This document shows positions 51,309-59,238 of a stretch of DNA of 64,000 nucleotides, piece by piece. The notes beneath the pieces are model-generated. The model was not told where the DNA came from. It was given only the letters and a program-made list of their open reading frames with translations, and did not search any database. The stretch covers positions 558,001 to 622,000 of the forward strand of contig NZ_JBQKUO010000002.1 in assembly GCF_052156635.1 (NCBI RefSeq), read 5' to 3'. The DNA is from Nitrospina sp052156635 (lineage in GTDB: Bacteria > Nitrospinota > Nitrospinia > Nitrospinales > Nitrospinaceae). Position numbers and translations under genes: made by a program. How positions within the stretch are numbered: position 1 is the first letter of the stretch; every line of letters starts with the position of its first letter.

Positions 51309-52594
51309 ACCGCAAGAAATCCGAATCCCTGTTTGAGTCAGCACAGCAAGTCATCCCCGGCGGCGTCAACAGCCCTGTCAGGGCATTCAAGGCCGTCGGC
51401 GGCCATCCCCTGTTCATCCAGAAAGCCAATGGGTCTCGTCTGTGGGACGTGGACGGCAATGAGTTCATCGACTACAACGCGTCGTGGGGGCCGCTCATCT
51501 TCGGGCACGCACACCCACGGATCGTCGATGCCGTGAAACGCGCCGCGGAGAACGGCACCAGCTTCGGCGCGCCGACGGAACTGGAAATCGAGATGGCGAA
51601 AAAGGTCATCGACTGCGTGCCTTCGATTGAGCGCGTGCGCATGGTGAGTTCGGGTACCGAGGCGACGATGAGCGCCATCCGCCTGGCGCGCGGCTACACC
51701 AGGCGCGACAAGATCGTCAAATTCGAGGGCAACTTTCACGGTCACGGCGACAGCCTGCTGGTCAAATCCGGTTCCGGCCTGATGTCGCTGGGCATCCCGG
51801 ACTGCCCTGGCGTCATCGAGGACCTGGCGAAAAACACATTGACCCTGCCTTACAACAACGGCGATGCTGTGACCGAACTGTTCGACAGGATGGGTAGCGA
51901 GATCGCCTGCCTGATCGTCGAGCCCATAGCCGGCAACATGGGGGTCGTTCCGCCAAAGGAAGGGTTTCTGCAAACGCTCCGCGACGTCACCAGCAAACAT
52001 GGCGCGCTGCTGATCTTCGACGAGGTCATCAGCGGGTTCCGCGTCGGTTTGGGCGGGGCGCAGGAAGTGTACGGCATCACGCCGGACCTCACCACCCTGG
52101 GCAAGATCATTGGCGGTGGACTGCCCGTGGGCGCCTATGGCGGCAAGAAGGAGTACATGGACCACATCGCGCCGGTGGGATCGGTTTACCAGGCAGGCAC
52201 GCTCTCCGGCAACCCCCTTGCAATGGCGGCGGGGCTGGAGATGCTGAACCTGCTCTCGGGCAAGGGAGTGTACGAGGATCTGGAGGCGAAAAGCCAACGC
52301 CTGTGCGGGGGCTTCCGCAAGAATGCGGAGGAAGCGGGTGTGCCCGCGTTCTTCACCCGGGTGGGCTCGATGTTCTCCATGTTTTTTACCGATAAAGAGG
52401 TCGTGGATTTCGAAACCGTGTCCACCTGCGACCTCGAATTTTTCAAACGTTATTTCAACGCAATGCTGGAGTCGGGCATTTACATTGCCTGTTCTCAGTT
52501 CGAGGCGGGATTCATGTCCGCCGTGCATACGGAAGAGGAAATCGATCGGACGATCGAAGCCAACCGCGACGCCCTGAACAAGGCGAAGGGTTGA
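51305..52594 (+). CDS. hemL: Glutamate-1-semialdehyde 2,1-aminomutase
   Basis: 429 residues. PLP enzyme making 5-aminolevulinate in the C5 haem pathway. VIPGGVNSPVRAFKAVGG near the start, VSSGTEATMSAIRLARGYTR, FEGNFHGHGDSLLVKSGSG, LIFDEVISGFRVGLGGAQE, PLP lysine in TTLGKIIGGGLPVGAYGGKK and YQAGTLSGNPLAMAAGLEML. ATG overlaps the mtnP stop. Its haem output matters for the cytochromes encoded near by. Confidence 0.97.
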   Translation: MNRKKSESLFESAQQVIPGGVNSPVRAFKAVGGHPLFIQKANGSRLWDVDGNEFIDYNASWGPLIFGHAHPRIVDAVKRAAENGTSFGAPTELEIEMAKKVIDCVPSIERVRMVSSGTEATMSAIRLARGYTRRDKIVKFEGNFHGHGDSLLVKSGSGLMSLGIPDCPGVIEDLAKNTLTLPYNNGDAVTELFDRMGSEIACLIVEPIAGNMGVVPPKEGFLQTLRDVTSKHGALLIFDEVISGFRVGLGGAQEVYGITPDLTTLGKIIGGGLPVGAYGGKKEYMDHIAPVGSVYQAGTLSGNPLAMAAGLEMLNLLSGKGVYEDLEAKSQRLCGGFRKNAEEAGVPAFFTRVGSMFSMFFTDKEVVDFETVSTCDLEFFKRYFNAMLESGIYIACSQFEAGFMSAVHTEEEIDRTIEANRDALNKAKG

Positions 52595-52638
52595 TTTCCA
52601 TACACGCTGAATGAGTTGAGGGGATCAAGAGGAGAATC

Positions 52639-53928
52639 ATGAGCGAAATCGTTGGTATTCAGGCAAGACAGATTCTGGATTCTCGGGGCAACCCGACGGT
52701 GGAAGTGGATGTGTTTCTGGAAGAAGGGCTGATGGGCCGCGCCGCGGTGCCCTCCGGCGCGTCTACCGGATCGCGCGAGGCACTGGAGTTGCGCGATGGC
52801 GACAAGAAAACTTATATGGGCAAGGGAGTGCAGAAGGCGGTCAAGAACATCAACGCCAAGATCGCGCCGGAACTGGTGGGCATCGAGGTGACGGAACAGA
52901 GGTTGATCGACCGCATCATGATCGAGATGGACGGCACCGCCAACAAGGGCAAGCTGGGAGCGAATGCCATTCTCGGTGTGTCTCTTGCGGTGGCGCATGC
53001 GGCGGCGAACGATCTCGACATTCCCCTGTTCAGCTACATTGGCGGAAGCAACGCGTGCGAGCTGCCGGTACCGATGATGAACGTACTGAACGGCGGAGCG
53101 CATGCCGACAACAACGTCGATATCCAGGAATTCATGATCATGCCCGTCGGCGCGAACAGCTTTCACCAGGCCCTGCAGATGGGAACCGAGGTGTTTCACC
53201 ACCTGAAAGCCGTGCTCAAGAAGAAAAAGTACAACACCGCCGTGGGCGACGAAGGGGGTTTTGCGCCCAACCTCAAGTCCAATGCCGAGGCCATCGAGGT
53301 GCTTCTGGCCGCGATCAAGAGCGCCGGATACAAGGAAGGCAAGGACATCCTTCTGGCGCTCGACGTGGCGGCAAGCGAACTCTACAAGAATAAAAAATAC
53401 GTTCTGCAGGCGGAGAAGAAACCCAAACTCACCTCCGACGAAATGGTCGATTACCTGGCAAAACTGGTGAAGAAGTACCCGATCGTCAGCATCGAAGACG
53501 GTCTTGCCGAAAACGACTGGAAAGGATGGGAGAAGCTCACCAGGAAAGTGGGTGACACCACGCAATTGGTGGGTGACGACCTGTTTGTTACCAACACCAA
53601 AATCCTGAAGAAGGGCATTCAGGAAGGCGTGTGCAATTCGATTCTCATCAAGGTGAACCAGATCGGGACGCTGACCGAAACGCTGGAAGCCGTGGAGATG
53701 GCCAAACGGGCCGGGTACACCGCGGTCATTTCACATCGTTCCGGTGAGACGGAGGACACCACCATCGCCGACATTTCGGTGGGCGTCAACTCCGGCCAGA
53801 TCAAGACAGGGTCCCTGTGTCGTACCGACCGTGTGGCGAAGTATAATCAATTGTTGCGCATCGAGGACATGCTTGGCCCAGCGGCCGTGTTCAAGGGCCG
53901 CGAGGTGTTCTATAACCTGGGAATGTAA
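52639..53928 (+). CDS. eno: Enolase
   Basis: 429 residues, normal length. Interconverts 2-phosphoglycerate and phosphoenolpyruvate. GIQARQILDSRGNPTVEVDV, the GASTGSREALELRDGD loop, catalytic Glu in GDEGGFAPNL, metal-binding VSIEDGLAENDWKGW and DDLFVTN, and the signature ILIKVNQIGTLTETLEAVEM with SHRSGETEDTTIAD. SD AGAGGAG lies 6 nt before the ATG. The division gene follows after 6 bp, a common eno-ftsB linkage. Confidence 0.98.
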   Translation: MSEIVGIQARQILDSRGNPTVEVDVFLEEGLMGRAAVPSGASTGSREALELRDGDKKTYMGKGVQKAVKNINAKIAPELVGIEVTEQRLIDRIMIEMDGTANKGKLGANAILGVSLAVAHAAANDLDIPLFSYIGGSNACELPVPMMNVLNGGAHADNNVDIQEFMIMPVGANSFHQALQMGTEVFHHLKAVLKKKKYNTAVGDEGGFAPNLKSNAEAIEVLLAAIKSAGYKEGKDILLALDVAASELYKNKKYVLQAEKKPKLTSDEMVDYLAKLVKKYPIVSIEDGLAENDWKGWEKLTRKVGDTTQLVGDDLFVTNTKILKKGIQEGVCNSILIKVNQIGTLTETLEAVEMAKRAGYTAVISHRSGETEDTTIADISVGVNSGQIKTGSLCRTDRVAKYNQLLRIEDMLGPAAVFKGREVFYNLGM

Positions 53929-53934
53929 TTTGCC

Positions 53935-54249
53935 ATGGCCATCAAAACGAAACCGCTCAATAAAATTCAGGCTACGATCGGGCTCAGTCTTTTGCTGTTT
54001 GCCATTATGGTCGGGGTCGCGGTATTCAGTGACGATGGAGTGATGACCGTATTTAATTTCAATGACGACCTGGAAAAACTGAAGCAGGGAAATGCCTCCC
54101 TGGTTCAGGAAAACAAAGCATTGCAGAAGGAAATCGAAGCCCTCAAAAAGGACCCGCTGGCGGTTGAGCGGGTCGCCCGCGAAAAATTAAATCTGGTTCG
54201 CCCCGGAGAAACTGTTTACCAGATTGTACCCCACCCCGATAAATCCTGA
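53935..54249 (+). CDS. ftsB: FtsB/DivIC-type septum formation initiator
   Basis: 104 residues. A short cytoplasmic N-terminus, one membrane helix (about 14-33, IGLSLLLFAIMVGVAVFS), then a periplasmic coiled coil (DDLEKLKQGNASLVQENKAL) and the typical end DPLAVERVAREKLNLVRPGE. Length, topology and position after eno match FtsB/DivIC, which bridges FtsL and FtsQ in the divisome. Confidence 0.9.
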   Translation: MAIKTKPLNKIQATIGLSLLLFAIMVGVAVFSDDGVMTVFNFNDDLEKLKQGNASLVQENKALQKEIEALKKDPLAVERVAREKLNLVRPGETVYQIVPHPDKS

Positions 54250-54459
54250 ATTCATGCGGCAGCAGTTTTCTTAACGATTGATTTCAAACCATTTATAACA
54301 GATTTGATACCTCGCGTAAGCTTAAGTAATTTATTGGAAAATAGTCATAAATAGTTGGTTTTAAATGGTATTTTTTGTATCAGCTTGGCGCTTTTGGTAT
54401 AGGATTTCGTTTCTGCAAAGTTTGAGCCAAACCGGTTTCGGAATTAGTGTAATAACCTA
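54250..54459. other. AT-rich intergenic region after ftsB
   Basis: About 210 bp with no supported gene and no clear terminator. The AT content rises sharply compared with the genes on either side. Confidence 0.5.
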
Positions 54460-54487
54460 TTGATTATTTTGAAATAAATGGTAAAGT
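54460..54487 (+). promoter_or_regulatory. Likely promoter of the HU gene
   Basis: TTGATT (54460-54465), 16-bp spacer and TAAAGT (54482-54487). Predicted start near 54494, giving an unusually long leader of about 250 nt before the HU ATG. Confidence 0.45.
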
Positions 54488-54539
54488 AGATTCATTCCTC
54501 TTTGGGTAACGAGTAGATTCAAGAGTCAGGGTGTCCGTG

Positions 54540-54741
54540 TCGATAGGACAGTACATCAAGTTCGATCGAGGCTTGGTTGGCAGATCTGGCACCTTGGCGG
54601 GTCCTCCCGGTGTGGCTGCACCGGTGGAGGTGGATTTGCAGGATACCCAATGATGCATAGCCATGAGGGGCGGAAAACAGGTGAAAATGCCTGATAAATA
54701 GGCTTATATCATTTTCATTTTCGTGAACTGAAGGAGGGAGC
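54540..54741 (+). promoter_or_regulatory. Structured leader of the HU gene
   Basis: A GC-rich block inside AT-rich DNA. It contains a perfect 6-bp hairpin (CCGGTG/CACCGG with TGGCTG loop, about 54607-54624) enclosed by CACCT/AGGTG, and a nested hairpin directly before the ribosome site (54683-54689 with 54710-54716, inner GCCT/AGGC). A 40-codon open frame from GTG 54531 to TGA 54651-54653 runs through it. Whether this is RNA regulation, a small peptide or both is open. Confidence 0.4.
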
Positions 54742-55026
54742 ATGACCAAGCAAGATATTATCAACCATGTATCTCAGGAAGCGAGCCTGTCCCGGGCCAA
54801 AGCTGAAGAAGCGGTGGAAACCGTAATCAAGCTTATTAAGGAATCTTTGGGGCAGGGTGAACCTGTGATCTTGCGGCGTTTTGGAACCTTCCAGGTCAAG
54901 GCCAAGACCAAGCGCATGGGGCGCAATCCCAAAACCGGTGAGGAAGCTGAAATTTCCGCCCGTAAAGTGGTTCGTTTCAAGTCCGGGAAGCACTTCAAGC
55001 AGGCTGTCAACAGTCAGGAAAGTTGA
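54742..55026 (+). CDS. hup: HU-family DNA-binding protein
   Basis: 94 residues, the usual HU/IHF size. MTKQDIINHVSQEASLSRAK, VILRRFGTFQVKAKTKRMGR and NPKTGEEAEISARKVVRFKS show the DNA-bending arm region. Small basic nucleoid protein. Very strong SD (GAAGGAGGGAG) 1-11 nt before the ATG. Single gene behind a long leader; convergent with queA. The 12-bp palindrome at 55031-55042 lies between the two stops. Confidence 0.95.
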   Translation: MTKQDIINHVSQEASLSRAKAEEAVETVIKLIKESLGQGEPVILRRFGTFQVKAKTKRMGRNPKTGEEAEISARKVVRFKSGKHFKQAVNSQES

Positions 55027-55044
55027 CTGGCGACTGCAGTCGTG

Positions 55045-56085
55045 TCACAGAATCAGCATGGCGTCCCCGTAACTGAAAAAACGGTACTTTCTCGTTATGG
55101 CTTCCCTGTACGCCTGATCCATCAGGGGTTTTCCGGCAAAGGCGCAGACCAGTAAAAACAGGGTGGAACGGGGCAGGTGGAAGTTCGTAAGCAACCGGTC
55201 CACGTTGCGAAAGGTTTGGCCGGGATATAAAAACCGATTCGTCCAGCCTTCCACGTCCTTTTCTGTGGCTGTATCGAAATTGACCGATTCCAGTACGCGA
55301 GTGCTGGTTGTACCTACCGCGAAAACGGGCCGTCCCTCGGCTCTCGCCTGGTGAATTTGGTTCCAGGTGGACGCGGGGATCCGGTAAAACTCCTCCTTCA
55401 TTTGATGGTCCACAACCTTGTTTGTCCTCAGGGGCTGGAATGTGCCCGGGCCCACATGAAGAGTTAGAAAACTCAGTTCCGCTTTTTTTTTCAATAAATT
55501 CATCAACTCAGGCGTGAAATGCAGGCCGGCGGTGGGTGCGGCAATCGCCCCTGCCTCTTCGGCAAACACAGTCTGGTAACGTTCCCGGTCCAGGGAATCC
55601 ATTTTCTCCCCCAGTTCCCCCGAGCGCTTGATGTAGTGCGGAAGGGGCATCCTGCCTTTCTGGTTCAGAGTGGCTTGCAATAGTTCTTCACTGGAAAATC
55701 GCACCCGGGCCATTGCCTCCTCCACCCCCTCAAACACGGCACTCAATTCATTTCCAAACCGGAACGTCTGGCCGGGCTTGAGCCTGGACAGTCCACGTGT
55801 CAGAACAAGCCATGAGCCGGATTCCACCTTGCGGGCCAGAAGCCACTCCACCGGCTTGCCGTTATCGGTTCGGTGTCCTTCCAGTTTGGCCGGGAGCACG
55901 CGGGTGTTGTTGAAAACCAGCAGGGGACGGTCAGTCAGAAATTCCGTGATGTGCGGGAACATCCTGTGCTCAATTTTTCCAGTGATGCGGTCCACCACCA
56001 TAAGGCGGGAAGCATCCCTTTCTTCAGTGGGGGTCTGCGCGATCAATTCGTCCGGCAGGTGAAAATCGAAATCAGATATATCCAT
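55045..56085 (-). CDS. queA: S-adenosylmethionine:tRNA ribosyltransferase-isomerase
   Basis: 346 residues. Transfers the ribosyl moiety of SAM to preQ1 in tRNA, forming epoxyqueuosine. MDISDFDFHLPDELIAQTPT, RDASRLMVVDR, LLVFNNTRVLPAKLEGHR, GAIAAPTAGLHFTPELMNLL, LHVGPGTFQPLRTNKVVDH and the C-terminal LLTNFHLPRSTLFLLVCAFA are all typical. Minus strand, single gene, divergent from the cytochrome at 56223. Confidence 0.97.
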   Translation of the reverse strand: MDISDFDFHLPDELIAQTPTEERDASRLMVVDRITGKIEHRMFPHITEFLTDRPLLVFNNTRVLPAKLEGHRTDNGKPVEWLLARKVESGSWLVLTRGLSRLKPGQTFRFGNELSAVFEGVEEAMARVRFSSEELLQATLNQKGRMPLPHYIKRSGELGEKMDSLDRERYQTVFAEEAGAIAAPTAGLHFTPELMNLLKKKAELSFLTLHVGPGTFQPLRTNKVVDHQMKEEFYRIPASTWNQIHQARAEGRPVFAVGTTSTRVLESVNFDTATEKDVEGWTNRFLYPGQTFRNVDRLLTNFHLPRSTLFLLVCAFAGKPLMDQAYREAITRKYRFFSYGDAMLIL

Positions 56086-56137
56086 GAAATCTATTGTATT
56101 ATCAGATTTTTGATCGTTTGGGGGCAGGAAATTCGTA

Positions 56138-56166
56138 TTGACCTGACTGGGCGTTTATTATATCCT
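56138..56166 (+). promoter_or_regulatory. Promoter of the tetraheme cytochrome gene
   Basis: TTGACC (56138-56143), 17-bp spacer, TATCCT (56161-56166); start predicted near 56173, leader of about 50 nt. Confidence 0.6.
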
Positions 56167-56222
56167 GCGCGGACGTTTAAATGGAGTGCTAACCGAAACT
56201 GCCAAACATCAGGGTGACAACA

Positions 56223-57035
56223 ATGGCTAATGTTTTTAAATCGTTCGGATATCTATTTCTGACCTTATGCCTTTTTCTGGGTTATTCCGACACGGCCGAC
56301 GCCGCCAAGAAAAAGGTCCCCAAGCGACCTAAATTCGTGGGTGCCACGAAGTGCGATGGTAGCTGCCACGATCCCTATTACCAGGCTTGGAAGAATTCAC
56401 CCCATGGAAAAACATTTGATTTGCTGAAGCCGGGCAACGCCGCCGATGCCAAGAAAAGAGACGGCCTTGATCCGGAAAAAGACTACACGGCCGATCCGGC
56501 TTGTCTATTCTGTCACACTACCGGCTACCGTCAGCGTGGTGGATTCATACCCCCCGGAACGAAATTCAAAGGCCGAGATGTTAGCACCCGAATCGACCCG
56601 ACCGAGCCCAATCTGGAGCAAGTGGGTTGCGAGATGTGCCACTCTGTTGCCGGTGGTTCTCAATTCCGCGTTGTGATGAAAAACACCAAGGGTGATTTCA
56701 AGAAAGCGGAAACTGAGAAGTATGGCCTCCGCTGGGATTACAAGAACGTGTGCAACCGCTGCCATGGCCACAAGCAGAATCCGCATAAGGGCGACAAGGT
56801 CGATCTGGAAGCGGCTCTGGCCAACGTTCATCCCTTCTCCAAGTTCATCACCGAAGATAACGCCGACCAGAACATCGTGAAGGACGGCAAGGTGAAAGAC
56901 CGGGCGAAGGAAAAAGGTCCCTCAGAAGAAAAAGGCATCGTCATCGAAAACTGGAAGATTCACAAAGGCAAACTGCGCTTCCTGAAAGGCGGACGGGCCT
57001 TCAATTACAAGAAGGGCAAAATTTACTATAAATAA
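56223..57035 (+). CDS. Exported tetraheme cytochrome c (c554-like)
   Basis: 270 residues from the ATG at 56223, with AGGGTG 6 nt upstream (preferred over GTG 56214). A signal peptide (about 1-28, ending ADA) precedes four haem sites: C44-DGS-C48-H (a CX3CH motif), C94-LF-C-H, C136-EM-C-H and C177-NR-C-H. The opening after the first site, DPYYQAWKNSPHGKTFD, and the spacing match the cytochrome c554 family, which carries electrons in nitrogen and other respiratory chains. A strong terminator follows. The role here (electron carrier in periplasm) is inferred. Confidence 0.85.
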   Translation: MANVFKSFGYLFLTLCLFLGYSDTADAAKKKVPKRPKFVGATKCDGSCHDPYYQAWKNSPHGKTFDLLKPGNAADAKKRDGLDPEKDYTADPACLFCHTTGYRQRGGFIPPGTKFKGRDVSTRIDPTEPNLEQVGCEMCHSVAGGSQFRVVMKNTKGDFKKAETEKYGLRWDYKNVCNRCHGHKQNPHKGDKVDLEAALANVHPFSKFITEDNADQNIVKDGKVKDRAKEKGPSEEKGIVIENWKIHKGKLRFLKGGRAFNYKKGKIYYK

Positions 57036-57066
57036 TCATTTGGCGAATTTCGCCGTTATACTATCA

Positions 57067-57107
57067 GGGAGTGCCGGTTCGGCAACGAACCGGCCTCCCT
57101 TTTTTTT
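57067..57107 (+). terminator. Intrinsic terminator after the tetraheme cytochrome
   Basis: Stem of 5 plus 9 bp with one bulged T (57067-57071/57095-57099 and 57073-57081/57086-57094, GCAA loop) followed by eight T. It also lies only 23 bp before the next start codon with no promoter between, so the sugar dehydrogenase depends on read-through. Confidence 0.93.
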
Positions 57108-57130
57108 ATGTCCAACGGTGGGAGTCTGCT

Positions 57131-58513
57131 ATGGGGGATTTCGTCAAAAAAATCGTGTGCATCGGGGCCGGGTATGTGGGAGGGCCGACCATGGCCGTCA
57201 TCGCTCATCACTGTCCGGATTACAAGGTGACAGTGGTGGACATTTCACAGGAAAAAATAGCCCTGTGGAACTCGGACCAATTGCCCATTTACGAACCCGG
57301 CCTGTATGACCGCGTCGTCCAATGCCGGGGACGCAATTTGTTTTTCTCGACCGAGGTCGATAAGGAAATCGGCGAGGCCGATATCATCTTCGTCACCGTC
57401 AACACACCGACCAAGACCTACGGTGAAGGAGCCGGCCGGGCGGTGGATTTGCAGTTCATCGAGCAGACCGCGCGACGCATCAAGGAAAACTCCAGGTCCG
57501 ACAAAATCGTCGTTGAAAAAAGCACCATCCCCGTTCGGGCTGCGGAGACGCTCAGACGAATCCTGCATTCCGGTGACAACGGTGTCCATTTCGAGATCCT
57601 GTCCAACCCGGAGTTCATGGCTGAAGGCACCGCCATTCGTGACATGGAGGAACCCGATCGTATCCTGATCGGGTCCATGGACACCCCCGCAGGCCGGGAG
57701 GCGCGGGACGAGCTCACCCGAATTTACAGACACTGGGTGCCCAATGAACGTGTCCTCACCACCAATTTATGGAGCAGTGAGCTGTCGAAACTGGTGGCCA
57801 ACGCGTTCCTCGCCCAGCGTATTTCGTCAATCAACAGCATCTCCGCCCTGTGCGAACAGACGGAAGCGGATGTGACGCAGGTGGGTCATGCCATCGGCAT
57901 GGACACGCGCATCGGGGCCAAGTTTCTAAATGCCGGAATCGGTTTCGGCGGGTCCTGCTTCCGTAAGGACCTGCTCAACCTCATTTACCTGTGCGAGCAC
58001 TACGGCCTGCATCCGGTGGCCGAGTTCTGGCAGAAGGTTGTCGACATCAACGATTTCCAGATGCAGAGGTTTGTGCAGCGGATTGTCAACGCCATGTTCA
58101 ATTCCATCGTCGGCAAGAAAATCGCCATCTTCGGATTTGCCTTCAAGCCGGACACAGGCGATACCCGGGATGCGCCGGCCATTCATATCTGCCGTGCGTT
58201 GCTCGAGGAGCGGGCCTGGCTCAGTATCACCGATCCGCATGCCCTTCCCAATGCTAAAAAAGATCTGGAGGGCATCCCGGGTGAAATCGATTACCTGGAC
58301 GATCCCTACCTGGCGGTGAAAGGCGCCCATGCCATTGCCCTGCTGACGGAATGGAACGAGTACCGGAATCTGGATTACAGGAAAATCTACGACCTTATGG
58401 AAAAACCCGCATTTATTTTCGATGGGCGAAATCACCTCGACCACGATGCCCTGTTCGATATCGGGTTCAACGTGTACGGTGTCGGCAAACCGGCAAGGGA
58501 GCACTTTGATTGA
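57131..58513 (+). CDS. ugd: UDP-glucose 6-dehydrogenase family protein
   Basis: 460 residues from the ATG at 57131 with GGGAG 8 nt upstream. NAD-dependent two-step oxidation of a UDP-sugar to the uronic acid, for surface polysaccharide. N-terminal KIVCIGAGYVGGPTMAVIAH, VEKSTIPVRAAETLRRIL, LSNPEFMAEGTAIRDMEEPD, catalytic Cys in GIGFGGSCFRKDLLNLIYLC, FGFAFKPDTGDTRDAPAIHI and LTEWNEYRNLDY. The GGPTMAV start and overall layout are closer to the longer, animal-type UGDH than to short bacterial Ugd. Confidence 0.94.
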   Translation: MGDFVKKIVCIGAGYVGGPTMAVIAHHCPDYKVTVVDISQEKIALWNSDQLPIYEPGLYDRVVQCRGRNLFFSTEVDKEIGEADIIFVTVNTPTKTYGEGAGRAVDLQFIEQTARRIKENSRSDKIVVEKSTIPVRAAETLRRILHSGDNGVHFEILSNPEFMAEGTAIRDMEEPDRILIGSMDTPAGREARDELTRIYRHWVPNERVLTTNLWSSELSKLVANAFLAQRISSINSISALCEQTEADVTQVGHAIGMDTRIGAKFLNAGIGFGGSCFRKDLLNLIYLCEHYGLHPVAEFWQKVVDINDFQMQRFVQRIVNAMFNSIVGKKIAIFGFAFKPDTGDTRDAPAIHICRALLEERAWLSITDPHALPNAKKDLEGIPGEIDYLDDPYLAVKGAHAIALLTEWNEYRNLDYRKIYDLMEKPAFIFDGRNHLDHDALFDIGFNVYGVGKPAREHFD

Positions 58514-58540
58514 GTTGACAGGGGGAACCGGGTGGGGAAC

Positions 58541-58807
58541 TCACCCGGCCTTGTCCGGCGTGTGGCAGAAGGTGCAGTCTTCCATTCTTCGGTGTGGCAT
58601 GATGGGGATGTTGCTTGCCTGCCCGGTGTGGCAGTTCAGGCACTGGGCGGCCTTGGCCTGGGGATCGTGAAAATCCCGTTTACTCAAGTGCGGAGCCGAG
58701 TCCAGCAACATATAAACGAATGTTCCGGCAATGATCGCTCCCAGCACGGCCATGGCCTTGTAAAAGTTGATCTGGCCCTTCAATTCCTGCTTCTTTTTTT
58801 TTGCCAT
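58541..58807 (-). CDS. Small membrane-anchored diheme cytochrome c
   Basis: 88 residues. A basic N-terminus (MAKKKKQELKGQINFYK), one membrane helix (about 17-36), then two haem sites C56-LN-C-H and C78-TF-C-H with intervening histidines (PHRRME). Topology predicts a periplasmic diheme domain on a membrane anchor, reminiscent of small NapB-like cytochromes. It is the last gene of a minus-strand cluster, 15 bp after ridA. Partner unknown; exchange with the tetraheme cytochrome 1.5 kb away is conceivable. Confidence 0.85.
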   Translation of the reverse strand: MAKKKKQELKGQINFYKAMAVLGAIIAGTFVYMLLDSAPHLSKRDFHDPQAKAAQCLNCHTGQASNIPIMPHRRMEDCTFCHTPDKAG

Positions 58808-58822
58808 TGAATTGAATCTCTT

Positions 58823-59206
58823 TCAACCTGCCTGGGCAATCACATCGATTTCCACCTTCGCTCCTTTGGGCAACGCCGCAACCTGCACACAGGCCCGCGC
58901 GGGTTTCCCGGTCGCAAAGTATTTTTCGTACACACCGTTCATGCGGGCGAAGTGGTTCATGTCGGCGAGATAGACGTTCGCCTTCACCACATCCTCGAAC
59001 CCCAGTCCCGCAGCTTTCAGAATGGCGCCAATGTTTTCCAGGGTCCGTTCCGTTTCCTCTTCAATTTCTCCGGACAGGAACTCGCCCGACTTCGGGTCGA
59101 GCGCAATCTGGCCGGAGGTGAACACAAACTGCCCTGCGCGGATGGCCTGCTGGTACGGGCCGATGGCGGCCGGGGCGTCCTCGGTGTGAATGGCTTGTTT
59201 TTCCAT
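58823..59206 (-). CDS. ridA: RidA family enamine/imine deaminase
   Basis: 127 residues from the ATG at 59204-59206 (a longer open frame upstream is the shadow of recO). Hydrolyses reactive 2-aminoacrylate-type enamines. AAIGPYQQAIRAGQFVFTSG near the start, the conserved Arg in KPARACVQVAALPKGAKVEI and the family length are all normal. It is 32 bp after recO. Confidence 0.95.
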   Translation of the reverse strand: MEKQAIHTEDAPAAIGPYQQAIRAGQFVFTSGQIALDPKSGEFLSGEIEEETERTLENIGAILKAAGLGFEDVVKANVYLADMNHFARMNGVYEKYFATGKPARACVQVAALPKGAKVEIDVIAQAG

Positions 59207-59238
59207 GGTCCTCGCTTTCGGTTTCAGGGTGTGCGGAA

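Noticed and set aside
55031..55042. 12-bp palindrome between hup and queA as a terminator
   Set aside because: No T tract on either side; too short as a stand-alone stem. It is left as an unexplained palindrome.
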